Assembly: GCF_000058485.1 (NCBI RefSeq)
Contig: NC_008278.1
Span: 2,040,962 to 2,104,961 of the forward strand
DNA from: Frankia alni ACN14a
GTDB lineage: Bacteria > Actinomycetota > Actinomycetes > Frankiales > Frankiaceae
Direction: 5' to 3'
DNA: 64,000 bases
Under the pieces are notes generated by a model. It saw only the letters and a list, made by a program, of their open reading frames with translations, was not told the origin of the DNA and ran no database searches. Shown piece by piece: positions 32,379 to 41,904 of this stretch; the first letter of the stretch is position 1; the number at the start of each line of letters is the position of its first letter. The position numbers and the translations under genes are program-made.

Positions 32379-33671
32379 CTACTCCGCCAGCGCCCGTCGC
32401 GCCTCGGTGAGGTGGTAGAACGACCCGGTCACCAGGATCGCGCCGGTCGTCCCCGCCCGTCGCCGGGCGAGCCGTACCGCGGCCGCGACCCCCGGGGCGC
32501 TCTGCGCGGGGATCGCCCACCGACGCGCCGCCTCGACGACCTGCTCGGCCGGGATCGCCCGAGGGGACGCCGGTTCGCACGCCACCAGCGAGTCGATCGG
32601 CTGGCCGCGAAGCTCCGCCAGGGTGGCGGCGAAGTCGTGGCCGCGCAGCGCGCCGTAGACGAGCGTCCAACGCCGCCCCGGGAACTCCTCGGCGAGCGAG
32701 CGGGCCAGCGCCGCCGCCGCCGCCGGGTTGTGGGCGCCGTCGAGCACGCGCAGCGGAGCCGTCCCGACGATCTCCAGCCGGCCGGGCGCCCGCACCGAGC
32801 CGAGCCCGGCCCGGACCGCCTCGGCGGGCAGCGGCCGGCCGAGGAACGCCTCCACCGCCGCCAGCGCGCACGCGGCGTTGGCCTCCTGGTAGGCGCCGTG
32901 CAGGGACAGCAGGACGTCGTCGTGACGGCCGGCGGGGGTGCGCAGATCGCCGCGGCGCCCCGCGGGGTCGGGACGGCCGCCGGACATGGCGAAGTCCCGG
33001 CCCAGGCGCAGGACCCGGGCCGCCGGCGTCCGCGTGAAGACGTCGTCGAAGCGGGCGTCGACCTCGCCGAGCACGAGGTCCGCGCCGGGCTTGACGATGC
33101 CGGCCTTCTCCCGGGCCACCCCGGCCAGGCTTCCCGCGTAGTCGAGATGGTCCGCGCCGATGCCGGTGACGACCGCGACGCGGCCATCGGCGATGTTCGT
33201 GGCGTCCCACCGGCCGAGCAGCCCGACCTCGACCACCGCGGCGTCGACGGCCCGGTCGGCGAACCAGTAAAACGCCGCGGCCGTCAGCAGTTCGAAGAAG
33301 GTCGGCCGGTCCGCCATCGGCGCGGCCGCGTCCACCGCCGCGCCGACGCAGCGGGCGAACTCGGCGTCGTCGATCGGCCGGCCGTCGACGACCAGCCGCT
33401 CGTTCGTCCGCTCCAGGTGCGGGCTGGTGTACTGGCCGACCCGCAGGCCCGCGGCGCCGAGCAGGGCCGAGGTGATCCGCGCCGTCGACGTCTTGCCGTT
33501 CGTGCCGGTCAGATGGATCATCGCGGCCCGGTTCTGCGGGTCGCCGAGCCGGCGGGCCAGCTCCCGCATCCGGTCCAGGCTCGGCACCGGCGGCTCGGCC
33601 GTGATCGCCTGCTTCTCCAGGTCCACCGAGCTGGCCAGCGCGGCGCATGCCGCCTCATAGGTCCACGTCAC
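32379..33671 (-). CDS. folC: Folylpolyglutamate / dihydrofolate synthase
   Basis: A 430-residue Mur-ligase-fold enzyme adding glutamate to dihydropteroate and folates. All family signatures are present: P-loop HLTGTNGKTST (~residue 53), FTSPHLE-type QYTSPHLERTNER, VEVGLLGRWDATN, GIGADHLDYAGS, REKAGIVKPGADLV, and VLDGAHNPAAAAALA. It is transcribed opposite to its core neighbours; in many actinobacteria folC lies between valS and ndk on one strand. GTG 33671 is downstream of GAAGGAGG. Its divergent neighbour is a FolC-like paralogue. Confidence 0.93.
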   Translation of the reverse strand: MTWTYEAACAALASSVDLEKQAITAEPPVPSLDRMRELARRLGDPQNRAAMIHLTGTNGKTSTARITSALLGAAGLRVGQYTSPHLERTNERLVVDGRPIDDAEFARCVGAAVDAAAPMADRPTFFELLTAAAFYWFADRAVDAAVVEVGLLGRWDATNIADGRVAVVTGIGADHLDYAGSLAGVAREKAGIVKPGADLVLGEVDARFDDVFTRTPAARVLRLGRDFAMSGGRPDPAGRRGDLRTPAGRHDDVLLSLHGAYQEANAACALAAVEAFLGRPLPAEAVRAGLGSVRAPGRLEIVGTAPLRVLDGAHNPAAAAALARSLAEEFPGRRWTLVYGALRGHDFAATLAELRGQPIDSLVACEPASPRAIPAEQVVEAARRWAIPAQSAPGVAAAVRLARRRAGTTGAILVTGSFYHLTEARRALAE

Positions 33672-33812
33672 CTGCTGTTCCCGCCTCCTTCACCCGAGCT
33701 CGACAGTAGCGACCCGCGCAACCCGGACGAGTCGGCCGTGCTGCCGGCGGCGGTCGACGGGCAGGTCGGCGGGCCGCCGCGGTGCCCGGGGACCGCCGGT
33801 CGTCCGGACTCG

Positions 33813-33818
33813 TAGGAT
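33813..33818 (+). promoter_or_regulatory. -10-like box TAGGAT before leaderless FolC-like gene
   Basis: TAGGAT ends seven bases before GTG 33826 with no ribosome site between. Confidence 0.45.
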
Positions 33819-33825
33819 CGGGGCC

Positions 33826-35343
33826 GTGACAGGCGCCGCGGCGAACGCCGGCACCACCTCGACATCCGGATCGACATCGGGATCGACATCCAGATCGACG
33901 TCGGGATCGGCATCCGGCGGTGACGCCTGGGCGGGTCCCGCCCCGTTCGCGGCCGCGTACGCGCAGCGTGCCGCCGTCGCGGTCCCGCCGGGGCTGGCGC
34001 GGCTGCGCCGCCTGCTGGACCTGCTCGGTCAGCCGCAGCGGGCCTTCCCCAGCATCGTGGTCGCGGGGTCCGTGGGAAAGAGCTCCACCGTGGCCGCCAT
34101 CAGCGCGCTGCTCGACGCCTTCGGCATCCGCGCGGGCTGCCTGCGCTCGCCCGGCTGGCTCGGCAGCGCCCAGCAGGTGGGCCTGGCCGGCGCGGCGATC
34201 TCGCCCGACGTGCTCGGGGCGGCCTTCGACGACATCGCGCCGTACCTGCCGCTGATCGAGGATGACGGCCCGCTGAGCGCCGTCGAGCTGCTCGCCGCCG
34301 TGGCCTTCGCCGCGTTCGCGGACGCCCCGGTCGACGTGGCCGTCGTCGAGTCGGGCTGGGACGGTTCGGTGGTGCTCGGCGACCTGGCCGACCTGCTCGA
34401 CGCGCCCGTGGCCGCGATCACCCCGGTGGCGGTCACCGGCCCGGACGGCGTCGCCGGGGTGAACCCGCTCGACGCCGTCGACGCCTTCGGCAGCGCGGCC
34501 GACGCCGTCGACGCCGCCGTGCTCGCCGGGGACACCGACGCCGCCGAGGCGGAGCTCGCCCGGATCGCCGCGCGGGTCGGCTCGGCCATCCGGGCGGACA
34601 CCCTCGTCGTGCTCGCCCAGCAGGCCCTGCCGGCCGCGCAGGCGCTGCTGCGGCGGGCGGCCGGCAGCGGGGCGACGGTGGCCCGGGAGGGCATGGAGTT
34701 CGGCGTGCTCGGCCGCCGCATCGCCGTCGGCGGGCAGGTGATCACGCTGAAGGGGCTCGGCGGCACGTACGACGAGCTCTTCCTGCCTCTGCACGGCGCC
34801 CATCAGGCGCATGACGCGGCGGTCGCCCTCGCCGCGGTCGAGGCGTTCCTGGGCGGCGGCCGCAGCGCGCTCGACCTCGACGCCGTCCGGGCGGGGCTCG
34901 CCCAGGTCGACGTCCGGGGCCGGCTGGAGGTCGTGCGCCGCTCACCGACGATCGTGCTCGACGTCGCCCAGGACCCGCTCGGCGCGGCGGCCCTCGCGGG
35001 CGCGGTCGAGGAGGCGTTCGGCTTCGACGTGCTCGTCGGCGTGGTCGCCGTCGACGGCGACGAGGCGCTCGCCGCCCGGATCCTGGCCGCGCTCGAGCCG
35101 GTCCTCGCCCACGTGGTCGTCACGAGCGGGGCGACGGCGGCGGCGCTGGGCGTCGACGATCTCGCGGCCGTGGCGACGGGTGTGTTCGGCGCCGACCGGG
35201 TCGAGGTCGCCCCCCGGCTCGACGACGCGGTCGACGACGCGGTGCGGCTCGCCGAGGAGGACGCCGACCTCGGCGGAGCCGGGGTGCTGGTGACGGGTTC
35301 GGCCCCCGTTGTGGGTCGGGCGCGGGCGTTGCTGCGGTCCTGA
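33826..35343 (+). CDS. FolC-like Mur-ligase-fold protein with altered active site
   Basis: A 505-residue protein aligned by eye to FolC over residues ~40-500, but with several catalytic signatures changed. The P-loop is VVAGSVGKSSTVA rather than GTNGKTST. The SPHLE block is SPGWLG. VEVGLLGRWDATN has become VESGWDGSVVLGD. REKAGI, which holds the carbamylated lysine, is not recognisable. DGAHNP is DVAQDPLG. It also lacks a clear DHLDYLG. It keeps the P-loop Lys and overall length, so it may bind nucleotide but is unlikely to be a normal folate ligase. The N-terminus carries GSTS repeats from a 12-bp tandem repeat (33857-33917). It is divergent from folC, 154 bp apart. Confidence 0.75.
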   Translation: MTGAAANAGTTSTSGSTSGSTSRSTSGSASGGDAWAGPAPFAAAYAQRAAVAVPPGLARLRRLLDLLGQPQRAFPSIVVAGSVGKSSTVAAISALLDAFGIRAGCLRSPGWLGSAQQVGLAGAAISPDVLGAAFDDIAPYLPLIEDDGPLSAVELLAAVAFAAFADAPVDVAVVESGWDGSVVLGDLADLLDAPVAAITPVAVTGPDGVAGVNPLDAVDAFGSAADAVDAAVLAGDTDAAEAELARIAARVGSAIRADTLVVLAQQALPAAQALLRRAAGSGATVAREGMEFGVLGRRIAVGGQVITLKGLGGTYDELFLPLHGAHQAHDAAVALAAVEAFLGGGRSALDLDAVRAGLAQVDVRGRLEVVRRSPTIVLDVAQDPLGAAALAGAVEEAFGFDVLVGVVAVDGDEALAARILAALEPVLAHVVVTSGATAAALGVDDLAAVATGVFGADRVEVAPRLDDAVDDAVRLAEEDADLGGAGVLVTGSAPVVGRARALLRS

Positions 35344-35447
35344 GGTGGCCCGGTTCGGCCATGGTGATGGCGCGGGCACCCTGTAAGTTGACACCGGGCC
35401 CGCGGGCCCGTCGAGGACGACGAAGTCGATGATCGAGAAGGAGTACC

Positions 35448-35861
35448 GTGTCCGCCGAGCGCACCCTCATCCTGGTCAAGCCCGATGGCGTCAGCCGTGG
35501 CCTCGTCGGTGAGGTGGTCGGCCGGCTGGAGCGCAAGGGGCTCACCCTGGTGGCCCTGGAGCTGCGTACGCTGGAGCGCTCCGTCGCCGAGACGCACTAC
35601 GGCGAACACGCCAGCAAGCCCTTCTTCGGCGAGCTGGTCGACTTCATCGTCTCCGGCCCGCTGGTCGCGCTGGTCGCCGAGGGTCCGCGGGCCGTCGAGG
35701 CGTCGCGTGGGCTGATCGGCGCCACCGACCCGGTGAAGGCCGCCCCCGGCTCGCTGCGCGGCGACTACGCGCTGGAAATCGGCCAGAACCTCGTGCACGG
35801 CTCCGACTCGCCGGAGTCCGCCAAGCGCGAGATCGACCTGTTCTTCCCCGGCCTGAGCTGA
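35448..35861 (+). CDS. ndk: Nucleoside diphosphate kinase
   Basis: A 137-residue enzyme exchanging phosphate between NTPs and NDPs. [20 protein letters not shown] opens the fold, and [16 protein letters not shown] holds the active-site His that is phosphorylated. Length is standard. GTG 35448 has AAGGAG six bases upstream. TAAGTT at 35394-35399 is a plausible -10. A 10-bp tandem repeat follows its stop. Confidence 0.96.
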   Translation: MSAERTLILVKPDGVSRGLVGEVVGRLERKGLTLVALELRTLERSVAETHYGEHASKPFFGELVDFIVSGPLVALVAEGPRAVEASRGLIGATDPVKAAPGSLRGDYALEIGQNLVHGSDSPESAKREIDLFFPGLS

Positions 35862-35871
35862 CCTGCGCCGG

Positions 35872-35910
35872 CTCGTCCGTCCTCGTCCGTCCTCGTCCGT
35901 CCTCGTCCGT
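35872..35910. repeat. 10-bp tandem repeat, four units
   Basis: Four head-to-tail copies of CCTCGTCCGT (the first lacks one base) directly after ndk. It shares the CTCGTCCG core with the repeat at 317-355. Confidence 0.85.
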
Positions 35911-36166
35911 TCGGCGGGTGCGGACGGACGGGCACCCATCCCCGCTGGCACGGATGGGTGAGTGGTCGCGGCGTGGTCCCGGGCGGACCGGACGACGCCG
36001 TGCGCTCACCGGATTCGGGTGAGTTCCCCGGCGCCGCGTGGCCCCCGGGAGTCCTCGTCCGCGCAGCTGTGGACGCACTCTGCTGATCGCAGCCGGCTGT
36101 TTCGTGCCTGCATCGCGTCTTCGTCCGTCCGTCGGGGCCTCGTTGAGACGCGTTGCGTAGGGGGGC

Positions 36167-36212
36167 TGTCACCCGTTGATGGTCGTTGGGTCGGTCTGAC
36201 CCAAGGGTGACA
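36167..36212. promoter_or_regulatory. Compound inverted repeat upstream of mreB
   Basis: TGTCACCC (36167-36174) pairs with GGGTGACA (36205-36212), and TTGGGTC (36186-36192) pairs with GACCCAA (36198-36204). All 15 pairs are perfect. The two right arms are contiguous; the left arms are separated by an 11-base bulge. It may be an RNA structure, a terminator for ndk, or a two-part operator. Confidence 0.5.
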
Positions 36213-36484
36213 CGAGCCGTCCCGTGACCGGCCGGGGCGGCGGGGGGCTGCCCGGCGGTCTACCCTTCAAGTACTTGCCCGGAGCGTGTCCGGTGGGTCG
36301 CAGTGACCGGCTGTGACGGTTGGTTGCCGCGGTCGTTTCCGCGTGGGGCGCTCCGGGTCGTCCTGCCCGATCTACGAACCCTGTACGTGTTCCACGCGCT
36401 TCTCCGGCTCCCTGGCTGGCCGTGCCGTCGGCCGCGCCGGAGGCGGCCAGGACCGCATCCCCCCGGGAAGGTCGGTACCCGACG

Positions 36485-37516
36485 ATGTCCAGTTCGCTGT
36501 CGTTCCTCGGTCGTGACATGGCCGTCGATCTCGGTACCGCCAACACCCTGGTGTACGTGCGCGGCCGCGGGATCGTGCTCAACGAGCCGAGCGTGGTCGC
36601 CATCAACACCACGACCTCCGGCATCCTCGCGGTCGGTACGGACGCCAAGCGGATGATCGGCCGAACCCCGGGGAACGTCGTGGCCGTGCGCCCCCTGAAG
36701 GACGGCGTCATCGCCGACTTCGAGACCACCGAGCGGATGCTGCGGTACTTCATCCAGAAGGTGCACCGGCGGCGCCATTTCGCCAAGCCGCGGCTGGTCG
36801 TCTGCGTGCCGTCGGGGATCACCGGGGTGGAGCAGCGGGCCGTAAAGGACGCCGGCTACCAGGCCGGCGCCCGCAAGGTGTACATCATCGAGGAGCCGAT
36901 GGCCGCCGCCATCGGCGCGGGCCTGCCGGTGCACGAGCCGACCGGCAACATGGTCGTCGACATCGGCGGCGGGACGACCGAGGTCGCCGTGATCTCGCTG
37001 GGGGGCATCGTCACCAGCCAGTCGATCCGCACCGCCGGCGACGAGCTGGACGTCGCGATCATCTCCTATGTGAAGAAGGAGTACTCGTTGATGCTCGGCG
37101 AGCGCACCGCCGAGGAGATCAAGATGGCGATCGGCTCGGCGCACAAGGTGCCCGACGAGCCCAGCGCCGAGATCCGCGGGCGCGACCTCGTCACCGGCCT
37201 GCCCAAGACGATCGTGGTGACCGCGGAGGAGATCCGCAAGGCGATCGAGGAGCCGGTCAACGCCGTGATCGACGCGGTGAAGGTGACGCTGGACCGCTGC
37301 CCGCCGGAGCTGTCCGGCGACATCATGGACCGCGGCATCGTCCTGACCGGCGGCGGTGCCCTGCTGCGCGGGCTCGACGAGCGGTTGCGGCACGAGACCG
37401 GCATGCCCATTCACATCGCCGAGAACCCGCTGCACTCGGTGGCCATGGGCTCGGGCAAGTGCGTCGAGGAGTTCGAGGCGCTCCAGCAGGTACTGATCTC
37501 GGAGCCGCGGCGGTAA
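36485..37516 (+). CDS. mreB: Rod-shape actin homologue MreB
   Basis: A 343-residue actin-fold ATPase that scaffolds wall synthesis in elongation, or in spores of actinomycetes. The phosphate-1 loop is [13 protein letters not shown]; phosphate-2 [18 protein letters not shown]; adenosine [15 protein letters not shown]. Also typical are [19 protein letters not shown] and IKMAIGSAH. Start ATG 36485; ATG 36518 is an alternative. It heads mreB-mreC-mreD-mrdA-rodA. Confidence 0.96.
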   Translation: MSSSLSFLGRDMAVDLGTANTLVYVRGRGIVLNEPSVVAINTTTSGILAVGTDAKRMIGRTPGNVVAVRPLKDGVIADFETTERMLRYFIQKVHRRRHFAKPRLVVCVPSGITGVEQRAVKDAGYQAGARKVYIIEEPMAAAIGAGLPVHEPTGNMVVDIGGGTTEVAVISLGGIVTSQSIRTAGDELDVAIISYVKKEYSLMLGERTAEEIKMAIGSAHKVPDEPSAEIRGRDLVTGLPKTIVVTAEEIRKAIEEPVNAVIDAVKVTLDRCPPELSGDIMDRGIVLTGGGALLRGLDERLRHETGMPIHIAENPLHSVAMGSGKCVEEFEALQQVLISEPRR

Positions 37517-37794
37517 CGGGCCGCGGTCGCACCCCCCGGCGCGTCCCTGCGGGCGCTGTCCAGGACGTCCCCACCGGTGGGGAGTTTCGTGTCAGATCCG
37601 GGAACGTCGCGGCGATGTGGATCGTCCGACCTCAGCGACGGACCGCGCGCGGCGGCCGGCTCCGGCCGGCGCCGCCGGCCCGTCGCCACCCGGCCGGTGC
37701 CGTGCCCGCCCCGCGGTGAGCGGGCAGGTGCCCCGTGCCGCCCGGCGCCTGCCGTGCGGCGGCGCGGGGCCTGAGAGCTTGTTCGGAGGCTGCT

Positions 37795-38790
37795 GTGGGG
37801 CGTGACACGAGGCGATCCCGCCTGGTGATCGTCGCCTTGCTCATCGCCGCCTTCACCCTGATCACCCTCGACTACAAGACCGGCCGCTCCGCCAGCGGAG
37901 CCCGCGGGGTCGTGCACTCCGTCCTCGGCGGCGTCGAGGACGGCGTGACCGCGGTGACCCGGCCGATCGGCCGGACCGCCTCGTCGCTGGGCCATCCGAA
38001 CCGTTACCACGACCGTGCCGACCGGCTGGCCCAGGAGAACGCCGGGCTGCGCCGCCAGCTCGCCGACAACGCCGAGATCGGCCGGATGTCCAAGCAGCTC
38101 GGCGACCTGCGGCTGATCGCGGACAAGGGCCGGTACTCGATCGTGCCGGCCAAGGTCATCGCGGTCGGCGACGTGACGGGCACGGACTGGACCGTCACCA
38201 TCAACGCCGGCCGGGACGACGGCGTCGACGTCGACAAGACCGTCCTCAACGCCGACGGGCTCGTCGGCACCGTCTCCTCGGCCACGGCCCACACCGCCGT
38301 GGTCCGCCTCGCCTGCGACCCGGGCAGCCGGGTCGGCGCCCGCCTGGAACGCACTCAGCTGCTCGGCGCCGTGGCCGGCGGCCAGGGGCCGAGCACGCTG
38401 ACCTTCACCCTGTACGACGCCTCCTATCGGGTGCAGAAGGGCGACCGGCTGGTGACCTTCGGCAGCATGGACTACGTCGCCGGCGTGCCCATCGGCGTCG
38501 TCACCAAGGTCACCGACGTCGGCGGCCTGTCCCGGACGGCGGAGGTCAGGCCGTACGTGTCGGTCGGGACGCTCGACCTCGTCGGCGTGGTCGTCGGCCG
38601 GCCGGCGACGGACCCGGGTGACCGTCTGCTGGCGCCGCAGCCGGTGCCGACCCCGCCGGCCGCGCAGCCGCCCGCGTCCGGCCCGGCCAGTCCCGGCACG
38701 ACGACCTCCGGCACGACGACCTCCGGCACGACCGGGCCCGGCTCGACCACCTCCGGGACGATCCAGCCCGGCCAGGGCGGGGCGGGCTGA
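37795..38790 (+). CDS. mreC: Rod-shape protein MreC
   Basis: A 331-residue bitopic membrane protein. One span near residues 9-24 (LVIVALLIAAFTLITLDY), then a coiled coil ~70-105 (RADRLAQENAGLRRQLADNAEIGRM), then the paired beta-barrel MreC domain with VIAVGDVTGTDWTVTINAGRDDGVD and GDRLVTFGSMDYVAGVPIG. It links MreB to the periplasmic synthases. The last ~55 residues are Thr/Ser/Gly/Pro with repeated TTSGT units, probably disordered outside the membrane. GTG 37795 has GGAGG at a good distance. Confidence 0.93.
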   Translation: MGRDTRRSRLVIVALLIAAFTLITLDYKTGRSASGARGVVHSVLGGVEDGVTAVTRPIGRTASSLGHPNRYHDRADRLAQENAGLRRQLADNAEIGRMSKQLGDLRLIADKGRYSIVPAKVIAVGDVTGTDWTVTINAGRDDGVDVDKTVLNADGLVGTVSSATAHTAVVRLACDPGSRVGARLERTQLLGAVAGGQGPSTLTFTLYDASYRVQKGDRLVTFGSMDYVAGVPIGVVTKVTDVGGLSRTAEVRPYVSVGTLDLVGVVVGRPATDPGDRLLAPQPVPTPPAAQPPASGPASPGTTTSGTTTSGTTGPGSTTSGTIQPGQGGAG

Positions 38791-38796
38791 CTGGGC

Positions 38797-39339
38797 ATGT
38801 GGGACATCGCCGGCTCCGCGGACACCCTGCGCGCCCGCACCTTCGTCGCCGCAGTCGCGCTGCTGTCGGTCGCGCTCGTCGTGCAGGTCTCGATCGTCGC
38901 CCGGTTGGGCCTGCCCGGCGGCCGGCTGGACCTCGTGCTCATCCTGCTGGCCGCGATCTCGCTGCTGGAGGGTCCGCTGGTCGGAGCGGTCAGCGGGTTT
39001 GTGGTCGGGGTGTTGGCCGATCTGGCGTCAAGTCACGTTCTCGGCCAGTCTGCTCTCGTTATGTGTCTGGTCGGTTACGCTGTCGGCCTGGTGATGGATG
39101 CGGCGGAGCGGTCGGTGGCGGTGCCCCTCGCGGTGATCGCCGGAGCCTGCGTGGCGGGCACCCTGGGCTACGCGGCGACGACCTCGATCTTTGGTGAGGC
39201 GGCGCTGACCGGCGGCGAGGCGGTCGTCCGCGCGCTGGCCGCCGGCGTCTACGCGGTGCTGCTGACCCCGTTCCTGTTCCCGTTGCTGGCCGCGGGCTCC
39301 CGGCGGTTGTCCGGCCGCTCCCGGCGGGGCGGCCGATGA
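38797..39339 (+). CDS. mreD: Rod-shape protein MreD
   Basis: A 180-residue hydrophobic protein with about five spans (FVAAVALLSVALVVQVSIVARLGL; LDLVLILLAAISLLEGPLVGAVSGFVVGVLADL; and others). The GFVVGVLADLASSHVLGQSAL block is the family's conserved centre. It works with MreC in the elongasome. It starts seven bases after mreC and its stop overlaps the mrdA ATG (ATGA). Confidence 0.9.
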   Translation: MWDIAGSADTLRARTFVAAVALLSVALVVQVSIVARLGLPGGRLDLVLILLAAISLLEGPLVGAVSGFVVGVLADLASSHVLGQSALVMCLVGYAVGLVMDAAERSVAVPLAVIAGACVAGTLGYAATTSIFGEAALTGGEAVVRALAAGVYAVLLTPFLFPLLAAGSRRLSGRSRRGGR

Positions 39340-41753
39340 ACGATCGGATGCGCATCCGCGTCCTGCTGCTGCGGGTGCTGGTCCTGTCGCTGCTGGCGAC
39401 CCTGGGTGCGCGGCTGTGGGTGCTGCAGGTTCTCGACGGGGACCACTACCGCCAGGTCGCCGAGACGAACCGGGTGCGCGAGGTGGTGACCCCCGCGACC
39501 CGCGGGATGATCCTCGACGACCGTGGCCAGCCCCTGGTCCGCAACCGCACCTCGCTGGTCATCTCGGTGAACCGGTCCGCGACGGACCGGCAGGCCGACC
39601 ACGGCAAGGCGGTCCTCGCCCGGCTCGCCGGGGTGATCAACACCCCGGCCGACGAGCTGACCAGGCGGATCAGGTTCTGCACCGCCCAGGTGAAGCCGCC
39701 GTGCTGGAACGGCTCGCCCTACCAACCGGTTCCGGTCGCCAAGGACGTCAGCCCCCAGCAGGCGCTCGCCGTCATCGAGCATCCTGACCGCTTCCCCGGC
39801 GTGTCGGCGGATCTGCAGGCCGTGCGCGAGTACCCGCACGGCTCGCTGGCCGCGCACGAGCTGGGGTACCTCGCCCCGGTCACCCAGGACCAGCTCGACA
39901 AGCAGGGCGACGAGAAGGGCTACCACCTCAACAGCCTGATCGGCGTCGCCGGTCTGGAGAGCACCTACGACGACGAGCTGCGCGGCACCGACGGGGTGGA
40001 GCGCCTGGAGGTGGACCGCTTCGGCCGGGTGGCCGGCACCGCGTCGACCACGGCGCCGATCAGCGGCGACCACCTCGTGCTCAACCTCGACCTCGGCGTC
40101 CAGCAGGCGACCGAGCAGGCACTGCAGGACACCATCAACCAGCTCGGCGGCGGCAACCGGACCGCCTCGGCGGTCGTGCTCGACGTGCGCACCGGCGGCG
40201 TCGTCGCGATGGCCAGCCTGCCGTCGTACAACCCGTCGGTGTTCGTCGGCGGCGTTTCCGAGCAGGACTACCGGGCCCTGTCGGACCCGGCCAACGGCAT
40301 CCCCCTGCTCTCGCGGGCCTACCAGGGCTCGGGGGCGGCCGGCTCGACGTTCAAGGCCGTCTCCACCGCCGTCGCGATGCAGAACCTGGGCGCCAGGGGC
40401 GACCAGCGCTTCGACTGTGCCCCGGCGCTGCAGATCGGCGACCAGGTCTTCCACAACTTCGACGGCGAGTCGGCCGGGCCGATCACCCTGCACCAGGCGC
40501 TCGTCATCTCCTGTGACGTCATCTTCGACCAGTTCGCCTACGATTCGTGGCTCGCCGACGGCGGCCTGCGCAATGGCCGTGGGCCCTACGCGCCGCCGAA
40601 GGAGTACTTCGTCCGGATGGCCCAGGCCATGGGCTTCGGCAAGGCCACCGGCCTGGACCTGCCCGGGGAGGCCAAGGGGTCCGTGGTCGACCGCGCCGGC
40701 GCGAAGGCGATCTGGGAGGAGCTGAAGGACTCCTACTGCCGGCGGGCGAAGAACGGCTACCCGGAGGAGCACGACCCGGTCAAGGCGGAGCGGTTCCGCA
40801 AGTACGCGGCCGAGGCGTGCGTGGACGGCTACCTCTACAACGCCGGCGCGGCCACCCAGTTCGCGATCGGCCAGGGGCAGTACCTGTCGCTGAGCCCGCT
40901 GCAGCTCGCCACGGCCTACGCCGCGATCGCCAACGGCGGCACCCTGTGGAAGCCCACACTGGCCAAGGCTGCGGTCGCCCCGGACGGCCGGGTGGTGCAG
41001 ACCTTCCCGCCGCGCAGGGCCGGGACGCTGCCGGTCTCCCCGGAGATCCTCGCCTACATCCGCGGCGGCCTGGCCGGCGTCACCACCGAGGGCGGCGGCA
41101 CGGCGACCGGCGTCTTCGCGGACTGGCCGAGCACCATCGTCCCGATCGCCGCCAAGACGGGCACCGCCGAGGTCGAGGGCAAGGGCGACACCTCCTGGTT
41201 CGCCTCCTTCGCCCCGGCGAACGACCCACGCTTCGCCGTCGTGGTGACGATCCCGGATTCCGGCACCGGCGCCGAGTACGCCGCCCCGGTCGCCAAACGG
41301 ATCTACCAGGCCATCTACGGCGTCGGGCAGGCGGCGGCGATGCCGGGCGGCCAGCCCCCGGGCGCCCTGCCGAAGATCAACCGGGACGGGACGATCGCGG
41401 CGACGTCCGCCGCGGCGGCGTTCCCGTCGATCATCCCGTCCCCGGCGGGATCCGTGCCGGCGTCGCAGGCGGCGTCGCAGGCGGCGCCGCCGGTCGGGAC
41501 CGTCGTGGCGCAGCCGGTGTCGGCGCCGGGACGGGGGCCGGTCGCCGGAGCGCCGGTCGGTGGTCCGCTTGCGGTGCTGCCCGCGCTGTCGACGGCCGTC
41601 GACGCCGCCCGCACCGGCCCCGCAGTGGCGACCGGTGGGACCGGCCCGGCCGGCTGGCACCGGCCGGCCGGGATCGCGGGGCCGCCCGCCGCCGTCGGCG
41701 TCCTGTCGTCGGCGCCGAGCCGGGCCCCGCCCGCGGGCACCCCGCGCCCGTGA
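39336..41753 (+). CDS. mrdA: Penicillin-binding protein 2, elongation transpeptidase
   Basis: An 805-residue class B PBP. One N-terminal span (IRVLLLRVLVLSLLATLGARLWVLQVL), a dimerisation/pedestal domain opening VVTPATRGMILDDRGQPLV, then the transpeptidase with active-site motifs STFK (~residue 336), SCD (~390) and KTGT (~607). It crosslinks peptidoglycan made by RodA. It is about 170 residues longer than E. coli PBP2; the excess is a Pro/Ala/Val/Gly-rich C-terminal tail after ~680 and a Lys/Glu-rich insertion near 465-490. The start overlaps mreD. Confidence 0.93.
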   Translation: MNDRMRIRVLLLRVLVLSLLATLGARLWVLQVLDGDHYRQVAETNRVREVVTPATRGMILDDRGQPLVRNRTSLVISVNRSATDRQADHGKAVLARLAGVINTPADELTRRIRFCTAQVKPPCWNGSPYQPVPVAKDVSPQQALAVIEHPDRFPGVSADLQAVREYPHGSLAAHELGYLAPVTQDQLDKQGDEKGYHLNSLIGVAGLESTYDDELRGTDGVERLEVDRFGRVAGTASTTAPISGDHLVLNLDLGVQQATEQALQDTINQLGGGNRTASAVVLDVRTGGVVAMASLPSYNPSVFVGGVSEQDYRALSDPANGIPLLSRAYQGSGAAGSTFKAVSTAVAMQNLGARGDQRFDCAPALQIGDQVFHNFDGESAGPITLHQALVISCDVIFDQFAYDSWLADGGLRNGRGPYAPPKEYFVRMAQAMGFGKATGLDLPGEAKGSVVDRAGAKAIWEELKDSYCRRAKNGYPEEHDPVKAERFRKYAAEACVDGYLYNAGAATQFAIGQGQYLSLSPLQLATAYAAIANGGTLWKPTLAKAAVAPDGRVVQTFPPRRAGTLPVSPEILAYIRGGLAGVTTEGGGTATGVFADWPSTIVPIAAKTGTAEVEGKGDTSWFASFAPANDPRFAVVVTIPDSGTGAEYAAPVAKRIYQAIYGVGQAAAMPGGQPPGALPKINRDGTIAATSAAAAFPSIIPSPAGSVPASQAASQAAPPVGTVVAQPVSAPGRGPVAGAPVGGPLAVLPALSTAVDAARTGPAVATGGTGPAGWHRPAGIAGPPAAVGVLSSAPSRAPPAGTPRP

Positions 41754-41904
41754 CCCGCCCCGCCGGACCACCCGGTGTCGGCGTGGTCCCGGGCGCGCAC
41801 GGACGGCCGGGCCGATGTTCAGGAGCACGACGTCCCCGGTCCGGTGATGTCCGGCCGGCCCCGTGCCGGCCGGGCGATGAAGGCGACGTGTGGGAGGAGG
41901 CGTG

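Larger units (their letters stand above)
35862..36484 (+). promoter_or_regulatory. Long leader / regulatory region before mreB
   Basis: A 620-base region without a supported gene. It holds the post-ndk tandem repeat, the compound hairpin at 36167-36212, and a TACCCT candidate -10 at 36261-36266, which would give a ~210-base mreB leader. GGGAAGG near 36466 may be the ribosome site. Confidence 0.4.
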
